NCBI GenBank assembly: GCA_031177685.1
Contig: JAPSGI010000009.1
Coordinates: 121,971-185,970 of the forward strand
Direction: 5' to 3'
Source of the DNA: Solirubrobacteraceae bacterium
GTDB lineage: Bacteria > Actinomycetota > Thermoleophilia > Solirubrobacterales > Solirubrobacteraceae
Length of the DNA stretch: 64,000 nucleotides
The notes below the pieces were generated by a model that saw nothing but the letters and a program-made list of their open reading frames with translations, was not told where the DNA came from and did no database searches. Positions within the stretch are counted from its first letter, which is position 1; each line of letters starts with the position of its first letter. This document shows positions 35,048 through 43,460 of this stretch, piece by piece. The position numbers and the translations under genes were made by a program.

Positions 35048-35659
35048 TCAGTCCTCTTCCTCCGCGAGCGCCGCGCGCGCCGCGAGCTGCTCGGCGTCCT
35101 TCTTGGAGCGCCCGCGGCCCCGGCCGACCTCGCGACCGGCGACGGTGGCGGCCACCTCGAACATGCGGTCGTGGGGCGGCCCCTCCTCCGCGACGACCGA
35201 ATAGGTGACGGTCTCCCCCCGCCGCGCGAGCCGCTCCTGCAGCGCGGACTTCGCGTCCTGGGGAGCCTCGAGCGCCGCCTCGATGCGCGCGCGGAAGGAC
35301 TCGACGACGGCCGCCGCGGTGCGCTCGTATCCGAACTCCAGGTAGCACGCGCCGATCAGCGCCTCCACGACCTCGCCGGGCGCGCGCACCGTACGGGCCA
35401 GCTCCGCCGCGGACGCGCCGGGCGGCGCCTCGCGCTCCAGGCGCGCGGGCAGGCCCATCTCCTCGGCCACCGCCTTGCACGCGTGCGCGGAGACCGCCTT
35501 GGCGCGCGTCTTGGTCAGCCAGCCGGGGCCGAAGCGCTGCGCCTCGGGGCGCGGGTAGAGCTCGTGCGAGACCGCCAGCGCGAGCACTGAGTCACCCAGG
35601 AAGGCGAGCCGCTCGTAGGACTCGGCCCCCTCCTCGCTCCACGAGGAGTGCGTGAACAC
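35048..35659 (-). CDS. rnc: Ribonuclease III
   Basis: A double-strand-specific RNase. The signature ERLAFLGDSVLALAVSHELY lies near the N terminus (ERLEFLGD-type box), the second acidic site in GEVVEALIGACYLEFGYER and the C-terminal dsRNA-binding domain in ALQERLARRGETVTYSVVAE through GRSKKDAEQLAARAAL. Counted from GTG 35659 it has 203 residues. The open frame extends back to the acpP stop through LPGLIELLDALPPDRIRP, which looks like real N-terminal sequence but holds no canonical start; a CTG at 35713 follows GAGG by 9 nt. Confidence 0.93.
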   Translation of the reverse strand: MFTHSSWSEEGAESYERLAFLGDSVLALAVSHELYPRPEAQRFGPGWLTKTRAKAVSAHACKAVAEEMGLPARLEREAPPGASAAELARTVRAPGEVVEALIGACYLEFGYERTAAAVVESFRARIEAALEAPQDAKSALQERLARRGETVTYSVVAEEGPPHDRMFEVAATVAGREVGRGRGRSKKDAEQLAARAALAEEED

Positions 35660-35716
35660 CGGCCTGATCCGGTCCGGAGGCAGGGCGTCCAGCAGCTCGA
35701 TCAGTCCAGGCAGCGC

Positions 35717-35974
35717 TCAGGGCCTCGGCTCGACGGGCTGGTGGGACAGGATGTAGTCCGCGGCCGCGCCCACGGTCAGGATGCGCGCCGCGTCCTCGTC
35801 GGGGATCCGGACTCCGTAGGTGTCCTCCAGCTCCTGGACGAGCGTGTAGAGGTCCAGCGAGTCGGCCTCCAGGTCCTCGCGGAAGCGGGTCCCCGCGTCG
35901 ACGCGCGCGGGATCGACCTCCAGCTCGTCGGCCAGGTGGTCGCGAATGAGGCCGAGGATCTCCTCGCGCGTCAT
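35717..35974 (-). CDS. acpP: Acyl carrier protein
   Basis: An 85-residue acyl carrier protein. The phosphopantetheine Ser39 lies in DLEADSLDLYTLVQEL, followed by EDTYGVRIPDEDAARILTVG. It carries acyl chains in fatty-acid synthesis. The ATG overlaps the plsX stop (ATGA), and the tail runs straight into rnc. Confidence 0.95.
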   Translation of the reverse strand: MTREEILGLIRDHLADELEVDPARVDAGTRFREDLEADSLDLYTLVQELEDTYGVRIPDEDAARILTVGAAADYILSHQPVEPRP

Positions 35975-37005
35975 GGGGTCACCGTAGCCTCGGCCCCGGA
36001 CGGGGCGCCGCGCAGCGCCCCGGCCGCCTCCAGCGCCTCCTGGGTGCGTTCCACGGCGCTCTCGCGCACGGCGCGCTCGGCCACGGCGATGGCGCGCGCG
36101 ACCCCGCGGCGGGTGAAACGGCCGTGGTGGACGATGCCGACCCGCCGCAGCCCCAGGATGTACGCGCCGCCCGCCGCCTCGGGGTCCAGCTCGTCGCGCA
36201 GCCCGCGCAGCGACCCGCGCAGCAGCAGCCCGCCCGCCTTCCCGCGCGGGCTGGACTTCGCGGCCGCGCGCACCGCGCCGAACAGCGTGCTGGACACGCC
36301 CTCCATGAGCTTGAGCGCCACGTTGCCGGTGAAGCCGTCGGTGACGACTACGTCCGCGACGCCCGCGGTCAGCGTCGTGCCCTCGACGTTGCCCACGAAC
36401 TGCACGCCGGCGACCGTGGCCTCGGACAGCTGGCGGTGGGCCTCCAGGAGGTCCGGCGTGCCCTTCGTCGGCTCCTCGCCGTTGGACAGCAGACCCACGC
36501 GCGGGCGCTCGATCCCCATCACCGCGCGGGCGAACGCCGCGCCCATGTAGGCGAACTGCACCAGGTGCTCGGGACGCACCTCGACGTTCGCCCCCACGTC
36601 GAGGAACAGCACCGGCGCGCCCGGGATGGGCAGCGGAACCGCGAGCGCCGGGCGGTAGATTCCCCGCGCGCGCTTGATGTTGAACAGGCTGGCGGCGACC
36701 GCCGCGCCGGTGGAGCCGCCGCACACCAGCGCGTCGGCCTCGCCCGCGGCGACCGCCCGGGCCGCGCGCACGATCGAGGCCTCGGGCGTGCCCCGCACGG
36801 CCATGACCGGCTCGGCCGCCTTGGCGATCGAGACCGGCGCGTCCACTACCGTGACGCCGTCGGGAACCGGGCCGATCCGGTCGGCCGGTCCGTAGACCAG
36901 CACGCGCGTCCCGTCCGCCGCCGCCTGCGCGGCGCCGGCGGCCACCTCGGCCGGGCCGAGGTCCGCCCCGTTCGCGTCGACGGCGACCGTGACCGGCTCG
37001 GACAC
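35971..37005 (-). CDS. plsX: Phosphate acyltransferase PlsX
   Basis: A 344-residue enzyme that makes acyl-phosphate from acyl-ACP for phospholipid synthesis. Motifs: VTVAVDANGADLGPAEVAAG, ADALVCGGSTGAAVAASLF, FLDVGANVEVRPEHLVQFA, VGLLSNGEEPTKGTPDL and VTDGFTGNVALKLMEGV. It lies in the conserved yceD-rpmF-plsX-acpP-rnc order. GTG start at 37005. Confidence 0.96.
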   Translation of the reverse strand: MSEPVTVAVDANGADLGPAEVAAGAAQAAADGTRVLVYGPADRIGPVPDGVTVVDAPVSIAKAAEPVMAVRGTPEASIVRAARAVAAGEADALVCGGSTGAAVAASLFNIKRARGIYRPALAVPLPIPGAPVLFLDVGANVEVRPEHLVQFAYMGAAFARAVMGIERPRVGLLSNGEEPTKGTPDLLEAHRQLSEATVAGVQFVGNVEGTTLTAGVADVVVTDGFTGNVALKLMEGVSSTLFGAVRAAAKSSPRGKAGGLLLRGSLRGLRDELDPEAAGGAYILGLRRVGIVHHGRFTRRGVARAIAVAERAVRESAVERTQEALEAAGALRGAPSGAEATVTP

Positions 37006-37015
37006 GGCGCGCGAC

Positions 37016-37213
37016 CTAGTGCTCGTGATCGTGGCCGTGGTCGGCCGCGACGACCTCGCGGCCGGCGTAGGAGCCGCACTCGGGACAGACCCGGTGCGGC
37101 AGGCGCGGGCTGTGGCACTGGGGGCACTCGTTCCAGCGCGGCGCCTCGATCTTGTGCTGGGCCCGGCGCTTGCGGGTGCGGGCGCGGGACTGCTTCTGCT
37201 TCGGGACGGCCAT
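37016..37213 (-). CDS. rpmF: Ribosomal protein L32 with His-rich tail
   Basis: A 65-residue L32: MAVPKQKQSRARTRKRRAQH, then the zinc ribbon ECPQCHSPRLPHRVCPECGS with all four Cys. The protein ends in an unusual run DHGHDHEH, which could bind metal. TAGCCT lies 10 nt before the ATG. Confidence 0.96.
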   Translation of the reverse strand: MAVPKQKQSRARTRKRRAQHKIEAPRWNECPQCHSPRLPHRVCPECGSYAGREVVAADHGHDHEH

Positions 37214-37223
37214 GGGGCGTGGA

Positions 37224-37229
37224 AGGCTA
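37224..37229 (-). promoter_or_regulatory. Possible -10 hexamer TAGCCT for rpmF
   Basis: TAGCCT is 10 nt before the rpmF ATG; the gap has no Shine-Dalgarno sequence. Confidence 0.4.
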
Positions 37230-37242
37230 GCGCAGCCGGGCC

Positions 37243-37761
37243 TCAGTCCAGCTTCAGCTCGCGCAGCTTGGCCCAGCGCGGATCGGGCTCGGGCTCGTGC
37301 GCGTGGTCGGGGTCGGCGTTGAGGTCGGCGCCGCAGGTCGGGCACAGCCCGGCGCAGTCCTCGCGGCAGAGGATCTTGGCGGGGAGCGCCAGCACGAGCG
37401 CGTCGCGCGACCAGGCGCGCATGTCGAGCGCCTCGTCGGCGGAGACGTACGGGCTCTCGAGCTCCTCTCCCCCGCCGGCCTGGTCGACCTCGCGCGCGTC
37501 GACCTCGAAGCTGGGCGCCGCGGGCTCCAGGCAGCGCATGCAGGCGCCGCGCGGGGACGCGGTGAACCGCAGCCGCAGCGACCAGCCGCCGCCCGTCATC
37601 CGCGACACGTCGAGCCGCACGGGAAGCGGGTCCGGCTGGACGGGGTAGTCGACGCCCGACAGCTCCAGCGATCCCGGCGAGACGTGCAGGTTCAGCTGCC
37701 GCCCCTGGCCGGGCGCCAGGCGCAGGCGCGCGAGGTCGAAGGTGTCGGCGATCTGGGGCAT
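37243..37761 (-). CDS. yceD: DUF177 (YceD) protein
   Basis: A 172-residue protein of the YceD/DUF177 family, which nearly always precedes rpmF. The conserved cysteines are present: GACMRCLEPAAP, then ILCREDCAGLCPTCGADLN. The family has been linked to 23S rRNA maturation in bacteria and plastids. The ATG at 37761 has TAACCT 7 nt upstream, so this is the likely first gene of the yceD-rpmF-plsX-acpP-rnc-smc unit. Confidence 0.93.
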   Translation of the reverse strand: MPQIADTFDLARLRLAPGQGRQLNLHVSPGSLELSGVDYPVQPDPLPVRLDVSRMTGGGWSLRLRFTASPRGACMRCLEPAAPSFEVDAREVDQAGGGEELESPYVSADEALDMRAWSRDALVLALPAKILCREDCAGLCPTCGADLNADPDHAHEPEPDPRWAKLRELKLD

Positions 37762-37768
37762 GCCTGCG

Positions 37769-37774
37769 AGGTTA
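37769..37774 (-). promoter_or_regulatory. Possible -10 hexamer TAACCT for yceD
   Basis: TAACCT is 7 nt before the yceD ATG in the 41-bp gap after the glycosyltransferase gene. Confidence 0.45.
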
Positions 37775-37802
37775 GCGCCGCGGGCGCCCGGCATCGGGGC
37801 CT

Positions 37803-39023
37803 TCAGCGCAGCCGCAGCCGGCGCGCCAGGGCGCCCAGGCGCCGGCGCGAGAACGGGCCGTCCTGGGCGGCCGCGACGGGGCCTCCCGCGGCGAGGTCCG
37901 GGGCGCTGCGCGGGGCGGCGCAGAAGGCGACCAGCGGGGCCGCGGCGCGCTCCCAGCGCAGCGTGTGCGCCAGCTGCCCGGCGCGCTGGCCGCAGGCGGC
38001 GCGGCGCTCGGGGTCGGCGGCCAGGCCACGCAGCGCCGCGGTCCAGCCCTCGACGTCGCCGGCGTCCAGGGTGGCGCCGAGGTCGAGCCGCGCGACCTCT
38101 TCGGCCAGCGCGTCGCCGTTCGTGCACGCCACGGGGAGACCCGCCCACAGGTAGTCGAGGATGCGCGTGCGGAAGGCGAAGCGCGCCTCCACGTGGTCCA
38201 GGTGCGCCGACACGCCGAGGTCGGCGTCGAGCAGCCAGTCCGCGCGCTGCTCGTAGGGGACCCAGCCTTCGTGGAAGTGGACGCGCTCGCCGGCCTGCGC
38301 GCGGGCCGCCTCCAGCGCGCGGGCGACCGGCTGCTCGGGATCCGGGTGGCCCGCCGCCATGAAGACGAGGTGCAGGCCGTCCACGCGGTTGGCGGCCCGC
38401 ACGACCGCGACCGGGTCCAGCCAGTCGTACACCCCGCCGCCCCACAGGGCCACGACGTCGCCGTCCGGGATCCCGAAGTGCGCGCGCGGACCCTCGCCGC
38501 CGCTGCGCCGGGGCGGCTCGTCGGGCACCCCGAACGGGACGACGTCGATGAGCGCGCGCAGTGACGGGTCCGCCGCGTGCGTGAGCGGGTTCACGCGCCC
38601 GTGCGCCTCCAGCCAGCCCAACCACAGGTCGCGCTGGCGCTCGGAGGCGCAGAGGAAGAAGTCGCCCGCGCGGACCTGGTCGGCGAGCGCGCGCAGCGCG
38701 TTAGCCTGGGCGCGGGTGCGCTCGGGCAGCGGCCGGCCCTCCAGCAGCATCAGCAGCTCCAGGGCGAAGGGGTCGTAGAGGTCCACCACGAGCCGCGCCC
38801 CGGCCGCCGCGATCCCGGGCGCGCGCTCCAGGACCCAGCCCTGCACGACCACCACGTCGTGGCGGGCGGCCAGCGCGGCGGCGGCGCGGCGGTCGTCCGC
38901 CGTCTCCAGCGTGACCTCGTGCCCCGCCGCGCGCAGCACGCGCGCCAGCTCGCGGGCGCGGATGGCGGGCCCCGCCATCTCCTTGCCCACGGGCTCGCCG
39001 GAGAGGACCAGGACCCGACTCAT
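37803..39023 (-). CDS. Glycosyltransferase family 4-like protein
   Basis: A 406-residue GT-B-type glycosyltransferase. The N-terminal Rossmann half has LVLSGEPVGKEMAGPAIRAR and a VVDLYDPFALELLMLLEG segment. The C-terminal half has a donor-site VALWGGGVYDWLDPVAVVRA, then HLDHVEARFAFRTRILDYLW and AGLPVACTNGDALAEEV. Related proteins act on cell-surface polysaccharides. Acceptor and sugar are unknown. TAGCGT lies 8 nt before the ATG. Independent of the ribosomal block that follows. Confidence 0.85.
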   Translation of the reverse strand: MSRVLVLSGEPVGKEMAGPAIRARELARVLRAAGHEVTLETADDRRAAAALAARHDVVVVQGWVLERAPGIAAAGARLVVDLYDPFALELLMLLEGRPLPERTRAQANALRALADQVRAGDFFLCASERQRDLWLGWLEAHGRVNPLTHAADPSLRALIDVVPFGVPDEPPRRSGGEGPRAHFGIPDGDVVALWGGGVYDWLDPVAVVRAANRVDGLHLVFMAAGHPDPEQPVARALEAARAQAGERVHFHEGWVPYEQRADWLLDADLGVSAHLDHVEARFAFRTRILDYLWAGLPVACTNGDALAEEVARLDLGATLDAGDVEGWTAALRGLAADPERRAACGQRAGQLAHTLRWERAAAPLVAFCAAPRSAPDLAAGGPVAAAQDGPFSRRRLGALARRLRLR

Positions 39024-39031
39024 GGGCGGGG

Positions 39032-39037
39032 ACGCTA
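39032..39037 (-). promoter_or_regulatory. Possible -10 hexamer TAGCGT
   Basis: TAGCGT is 8 nt before the glycosyltransferase ATG at 39023, in the gap shared with the divergent alcohol dehydrogenase gene. Confidence 0.4.
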
Positions 39038-39059
39038 GCGGTGCGCGAAGATCGCGGGG

Positions 39060-40025
39060 ATGCGCGCGATGGCCTTCACCGCGCCCGGGCGCCCGCTGGT
39101 CGAGCGGGAGCTGGAGGACCCGCGGCCGGCGGAGGGCGAGGTGCTGCTGCGCGTGCTGACCTGCGGGGTGTGCCGCACGGACCTGCACCTGCTCGACGGG
39201 GAGGTCGAGGTGCCGCAGCCGCCGCGCGTGCTGGGCCACCAGATCGTCGGCGAGGTGCTGGAGGGCGGGGAGCCGGGCGCGCGCGTCGGCGTCCCGTGGC
39301 TGGGCTGGACCGATGGGACGTGCCGCTGGTGCCGCGCCGGCCGCGAGAACCTCTGCCCCTCCGCGCGCTTCACGGGCCGCGACCGCGACGGCGGCTTCGC
39401 GCAGCTGGCCGTGGCCGACGCGCGCTTCTGCTTCCCGATCCCGGACGGCTACCCGGACCTCCAGGCCGCGCCGCTGCTGTGCGCGGGGCTGATCGGCTAC
39501 CGCACGCTGCGCCTGGCCGGCGACTCCGAGCGCGTGGGGATCTACGGCTTCGGCGCCGCGGCGCACATCGTCTGCCAGGTGGCGCGCCACGAGGGCCGGC
39601 GCGTGTTCGCCTTCACGCGCGCGGGGGACGAGACGACGCAGGCGTTCGCGCGCGAGCTGGGCGCCGAATGGGCCGGCGGGGCCGGCGAGGCGCCGCCCGA
39701 GCCGCTGGACGCCGCGCTGATCTTCGCCCCCGCCGGCGAGCTGGTGCCGGCGGCGCTACGCGCCACCGACCGCGGCGGCACCGTGGTCTGCGGCGGGATC
39801 CACATGAGCGAGATCCCCGCCTTCCCCTACGAGCTGCTGTGGGACGAGCGCACCCTGCGCTCCGTGGCCAACCTGACGCGCCGCGACGGCGAGGAGTTCC
39901 TCGCGCTGGCCCCCCGCATCCCGATCCGCACGGAGGTCACCGCCTACCCCCTCGACCGCGCCAACGAGGCGCTCGACGACCTGCGCCACGGCCGCTTCCG
40001 CGGCGCGGCGGTCGTGGTGCCCTAA
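39060..40025 (+). CDS. Zinc-dependent alcohol dehydrogenase family protein
   Basis: A 321-residue MDR-family oxidoreductase. Catalytic zinc ligands fit Cys38 (TCGVCRTDLH) and His60 (VLGHQIVGE). The NAD(P)-binding segment is VGIYGFGAAAHIVCQVARH. The structural-zinc loop reads WTDGTCRWCRAGRENLC: Asp85 occupies the first of four cysteine positions, leaving Cys88, Cys91 and Cys99. The substrate is unknown. The stop overlaps the opposing acyl-CoA ligase stop by 4 nt (CTAA). Confidence 0.85.
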   Translation: MRAMAFTAPGRPLVERELEDPRPAEGEVLLRVLTCGVCRTDLHLLDGEVEVPQPPRVLGHQIVGEVLEGGEPGARVGVPWLGWTDGTCRWCRAGRENLCPSARFTGRDRDGGFAQLAVADARFCFPIPDGYPDLQAAPLLCAGLIGYRTLRLAGDSERVGIYGFGAAAHIVCQVARHEGRRVFAFTRAGDETTQAFARELGAEWAGGAGEAPPEPLDAALIFAPAGELVPAALRATDRGGTVVCGGIHMSEIPAFPYELLWDERTLRSVANLTRRDGEEFLALAPRIPIRTEVTAYPLDRANEALDDLRHGRFRGAAVVVP

Positions 40026-41623
40026 TCCGCGAGCTCGCGCTTGAGGACCTTGCCGGTCGCGTTGCGCGGCAGCTCGTCGACGAAGCGCACGTCGCGGGGG
40101 ACCTTGTAGCCGGCGAGGTGCTGCTTGACGTAGGCCTTGATCTCCTTCTCGTCGAGCTTGCCGCCGTCGCGGGGGACGATGACCGCGCGCAGGCGCTGGC
40201 CCCAGTCGTCGTCCTCGACGCCCAGGACGGCGACCTCCTCGACGTCGCTGCGCTTGGCCAGCAGCTCCTCGACCTCCTGGGGGAAGACGTTCTCGCCGCC
40301 CGAGACGATCATCTCGTCGTCGCGGCCGTCCACGAACAGGCGGCCGCCCTCGTCGAAGTGCCCGACGTCGCCGGTGGCCATCAGCCCGTCGATGACGTCC
40401 TTGCCGCCGCCGCCGGTGTAGCCCTCGAAGAGCATCTCGTTGGCGACGAAGATCCGGCCGGTCTCGCCCTGGGGCACCTCGCGCCCGTCGTTGTCGTACA
40501 GCCGGATCACGGTGCCGCGCGGCGGGCGGCCCACGGTCCCGGGCGCCGCGCGCATGTCCTGTGGCGTCGCGATCGCCGCCCACGCCACCTCGGTGGAGCC
40601 GTAGAGGTTGTACGCGACGTCGCCGAACATGTCGAGCACGCGCTCGGACAGCGCCGCCGAGAACTGCGAGCCGCTGATGGCGATCACGCGCAGGCGCGAG
40701 AGGTCGTAGCGCGAGACCACGTCCTCGCCCAGGTCGACCATCCGCTGCAGCATCACCGGCACGACGACCAGCGCCGTCGCCTGGTGCTGGGCGGTCAGCG
40801 CGAGCGTCGCCTCGGGGTCGAACTTGCGCTTGAGCACTAGCGTGGACGACAGGCCGAGCCCCAGCGAGAAGTGCGCGAAGCCCCATGAATGGAACATCGG
40901 CGCGGCGATCATCGTCGTCTCGCGCGCGTGCAGCGGGATCTTCGACAGCAGCGCCGCCGCCGGGTCCAGGGACTCCGGCTGCGAGCGGTTCGCGCCCTTG
41001 GGCGTCCCGGTGGTGCCCGAGGTGAGGATGACGACGCGCCCGGGGTTCTCGGGCGGCACGACGTCGGTGGGATCGCCGTCCTCGATCATCGAGTCCAGCG
41101 TCGGATCCGCGGGGTTGGAGTCCGGCTCGTGCCAGGCGATGAAGCGCTTGCGCCCCTTGGCAGCGTCCCCGATCAGCTCGCCGAACTCCTCGTCGAACAC
41201 GATCGCCCGCGGCTTCTCGCGCGTCACCACGTCGGCGATCTGCGGCCCCGCGAAGGCGGTGTTGAGGTACAGCGCGTTGGCGCCGAGCTTCGAGCACGCC
41301 ACCGTGACGTCGATGAACCCGCGGTGGTTGCGGCACATGATCGCCACGCCGTCGCCCTCGCGGATGCCCGCATCCGACAGCGCGTGCGCCAGCCCGTTGG
41401 TGCGCCGGTGGACGTCGGCGAAGGTCAGCAGCCCCAGCTCGTCGACGATCGCCGCCTCGTCCGGGTAGCGGATCGCCGAGCTCGTGTAGCCCGCCGCGGG
41501 CGTCGGACCGAAGCGCCGCAGCGCGAGTCCGACGCGCACCAGCTTGTCGGGACGGGTGGGCGTGATCACGCCCGCGCCGGCGAGCGTGCGCACCGTATGG
41601 AGGCGCTGCCCTAACGACGTCAT
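40022..41623 (-). CDS. Acyl-CoA synthetase (AMP-forming)
   Basis: An ANL-superfamily ligase of 533 residues that activates a carboxylic acid with ATP and CoA. Motifs: VVILTSGTTGTPKGANRSQP (P-loop), YNLYGSTEVAWAA, LMATGDVGHFDEGGRLFVDG and the C-terminal ATGKVLKREL. A fatty-acid substrate is plausible but not proven. ATG at 41623 chosen; a TTG four codons upstream is possible. Confidence 0.88.
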   Translation of the reverse strand: MTSLGQRLHTVRTLAGAGVITPTRPDKLVRVGLALRRFGPTPAAGYTSSAIRYPDEAAIVDELGLLTFADVHRRTNGLAHALSDAGIREGDGVAIMCRNHRGFIDVTVACSKLGANALYLNTAFAGPQIADVVTREKPRAIVFDEEFGELIGDAAKGRKRFIAWHEPDSNPADPTLDSMIEDGDPTDVVPPENPGRVVILTSGTTGTPKGANRSQPESLDPAAALLSKIPLHARETTMIAAPMFHSWGFAHFSLGLGLSSTLVLKRKFDPEATLALTAQHQATALVVVPVMLQRMVDLGEDVVSRYDLSRLRVIAISGSQFSAALSERVLDMFGDVAYNLYGSTEVAWAAIATPQDMRAAPGTVGRPPRGTVIRLYDNDGREVPQGETGRIFVANEMLFEGYTGGGGKDVIDGLMATGDVGHFDEGGRLFVDGRDDEMIVSGGENVFPQEVEELLAKRSDVEEVAVLGVEDDDWGQRLRAVIVPRDGGKLDEKEIKAYVKQHLAGYKVPRDVRFVDELPRNATGKVLKRELAD

Positions 41624-41659
41624 GGTCGTATCCAATCATTCCCGGGCAGACTGGGAAGC

Positions 41660-42157
41660 ATGTCCGAATGGTTCGAACGCTTCGGGTTCGCCGAGGTGGC
41701 CGAGGGGCTGCTGGTCGGCGCCTACCCCGTGGACGCCGCCGACGTGGCCGAAATCGCCGGCGCCGGGGCGCGGATCCTCGTGAACCTGTGCGAGGACGTG
41801 GAGTACCGCGAGGGCGAGCGCCACGCCGTCGGAGCGGCGCTGGAGCGGGCCGGCATCGACGAGCGCCGGCTGCCCGTGCCCGACTACGGGAGCCTTCCCG
41901 AGGAAACGATCGACCGGGCGGTCCGGGCCGTCGTGGCCGAACTCGAGGCGGGCCGGACGGTGTACCTGCACTGCCGGGCGGGCTGGCAGCGCTCGGCCAC
42001 GATCGCGGCCGGCGCGGTGGCCGTGCGCGAGGGGCTGGGGATCGAGGACGCGCTGGACCGCGTGCGCGAGCGCAAGCCCACCGCCGAGCCGCTGGCCCAC
42101 CAGCGCGCGGACCTGCTGGGCTGGTGGCGGCGCCGGTCCGTCGGGGCCGGGTCCTAG
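41660..42157 (+). CDS. Protein-tyrosine-phosphatase-fold protein
   Basis: A 165-residue protein with the dual-specificity phosphatase layout. The general-acid Asp75 sits in PVPDYGSLPEETIDRAV and the P-loop is VYLHCRAGWQRSATIAAG (Cys105, Arg111), an HCx5R site. Substrate may be a phosphoprotein or phosphoinositide-like small molecule. Its TAG stop is the first half of the TAGCCT hexamer for the next gene, 11 nt on. Confidence 0.88.
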   Translation: MSEWFERFGFAEVAEGLLVGAYPVDAADVAEIAGAGARILVNLCEDVEYREGERHAVGAALERAGIDERRLPVPDYGSLPEETIDRAVRAVVAELEAGRTVYLHCRAGWQRSATIAAGAVAVREGLGIEDALDRVRERKPTAEPLAHQRADLLGWWRRRSVGAGS

Positions 42158-42160
42158 CCT
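42155..42160 (+). promoter_or_regulatory. Possible -10 hexamer TAGCCT
   Basis: TAGCCT is 7 nt before the ATG at 42168. Its TAG is the stop codon of the phosphatase gene. Confidence 0.45.
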
Positions 42161-42167
42161 GCACAGC

Positions 42168-43460
42168 ATGGAAGCCGCCACCCCGCTGCGCATGGCGCAC
42201 GTCCGCACGCTCGGCAACGCCGTCGCGGTCGATGGCCTGATGGTCGAGGACGCCAACGTCGTGCGCCTCGTGCGCGAGCGCGAGGACGCCGGCGGGGACA
42301 CCGTCGGGCCGCTGCTCGACGCCCTGGAGATCGGCGCCCGGGTGCTGGACCGCGAGCAGACCGGCGCCAACGTCGACGCGGTCAAGGCGGAGATGGAGAA
42401 GGCGGCGCGCGAGCTCAACGACGAGTTCGCGCAGCGTGCGCACGCGGCGACCCAGGCCCTGGAGACGCAGCTGGATGCGGTGTTCTCCCCGGACGCCGGG
42501 CATCTGGCCAAGGCGCTGGAGCGCCACTTCTCCGACGGCAGCTCGGAGGCGGTGCAGCACCGCGTCCGCGACCTGGTGTCCGAAGTGCTCGCCCGCTCGC
42601 GCGAGGACCTCCAGCGCCAGTTCTCCGCCGAGGACGAGCGCAACCCGCTGGGCGACTTCAAGCGGATGACCGCGGCGATCATGAAGCAGAACGCCGACCG
42701 GCTCGACGCCACCCTGCGCGCGCTGCTGGACAAGCAGAGCGCTCTGGAGCTCGAGGTCCAGCGCCTGCACTCCGAGCGCGAGAAGCAGGAGGGCGTGGCC
42801 GCCGAGCGCGCGCTGGGCACCGCCAAGGGCCGCGACTACGAGGAAGCGGTGTTCGAGGTCCTCGACGCGATCGCCGGCGCCCAGGGCGACGACTGCGACG
42901 CCGTCGGCGACCTCAAGGGCGCGACGCGCAAGACGGGCGACATCGTGGTCGGGATCGACGGGTGCCGCGGGCCGGCGCGCGGGCGGATCGTGTTCGAGGC
43001 CAAGAACTCGCGGCTCTCCAAGCCGGAGGCGCTGCGCGAGCTCGACCGCGGGCGGGTCGAGCGCGAGGCCGACTACGCCGTGCTCGTCGTGCCCGCGCAG
43101 GACAAGCTGCCGGCCAAGACCCAGTCGCTGCGCGAGTTCAACGGCGACAAGCTGCTGGTCGTCTACGACCCCGAGGACGGCTCGCCCGTGGAGCTCGAGC
43201 TGGCGTACCGCTTGGCGCGCGCCCGCGTGCTGATGGCACGCGGCGGCGACGAGGGCATCGACGCCGGCGCGATCGCCGAGACCGTCGAGCGGGCGCTGGG
43301 CGCGCTGGAGGAGGTGCGCTCGATCAAGCAGAAGCTGACGGGCGCGACCACCGGCATCGAGGCCGCGCGCGAGCTGCTCGACGCGCTGGCCGAGTCGGTG
43401 CGCGGTCACCTGCAGCGCATCGACGCGCTGCTAGCCGCCGGCGGCGACGCGACGGACTAG
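42168..43460 (+). CDS. Coiled-coil protein with predicted PD-(D/E)XK nuclease-like domain
   Basis: A 430-residue protein. Residues 60-215 are heptad-rich coiled coil (QFSAEDERNPLGDFKRMTAA, then DKQSALELEVQRLHSEREKQ). A globular domain follows: GRDYEEAVFEVLDAIA (residues 221-236), TGDIVVGIDG (Asp258), GRIVFEAKNSRLSK (Glu277 and Lys279), then ADYAVLVVPAQDK. The Asp-x18-Glu-x-Lys pattern after a Glu helix fits the PD-(D/E)XK fold, as in RmuC/DUF2130-like proteins. The C-terminal 80 residues are helical. Nuclease activity is inferred, not shown. Two-gene plus-strand unit with the phosphatase. Confidence 0.75.
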   Translation: MEAATPLRMAHVRTLGNAVAVDGLMVEDANVVRLVREREDAGGDTVGPLLDALEIGARVLDREQTGANVDAVKAEMEKAARELNDEFAQRAHAATQALETQLDAVFSPDAGHLAKALERHFSDGSSEAVQHRVRDLVSEVLARSREDLQRQFSAEDERNPLGDFKRMTAAIMKQNADRLDATLRALLDKQSALELEVQRLHSEREKQEGVAAERALGTAKGRDYEEAVFEVLDAIAGAQGDDCDAVGDLKGATRKTGDIVVGIDGCRGPARGRIVFEAKNSRLSKPEALRELDRGRVEREADYAVLVVPAQDKLPAKTQSLREFNGDKLLVVYDPEDGSPVELELAYRLARARVLMARGGDEGIDAGAIAETVERALGALEEVRSIKQKLTGATTGIEAARELLDALAESVRGHLQRIDALLAAGGDATD

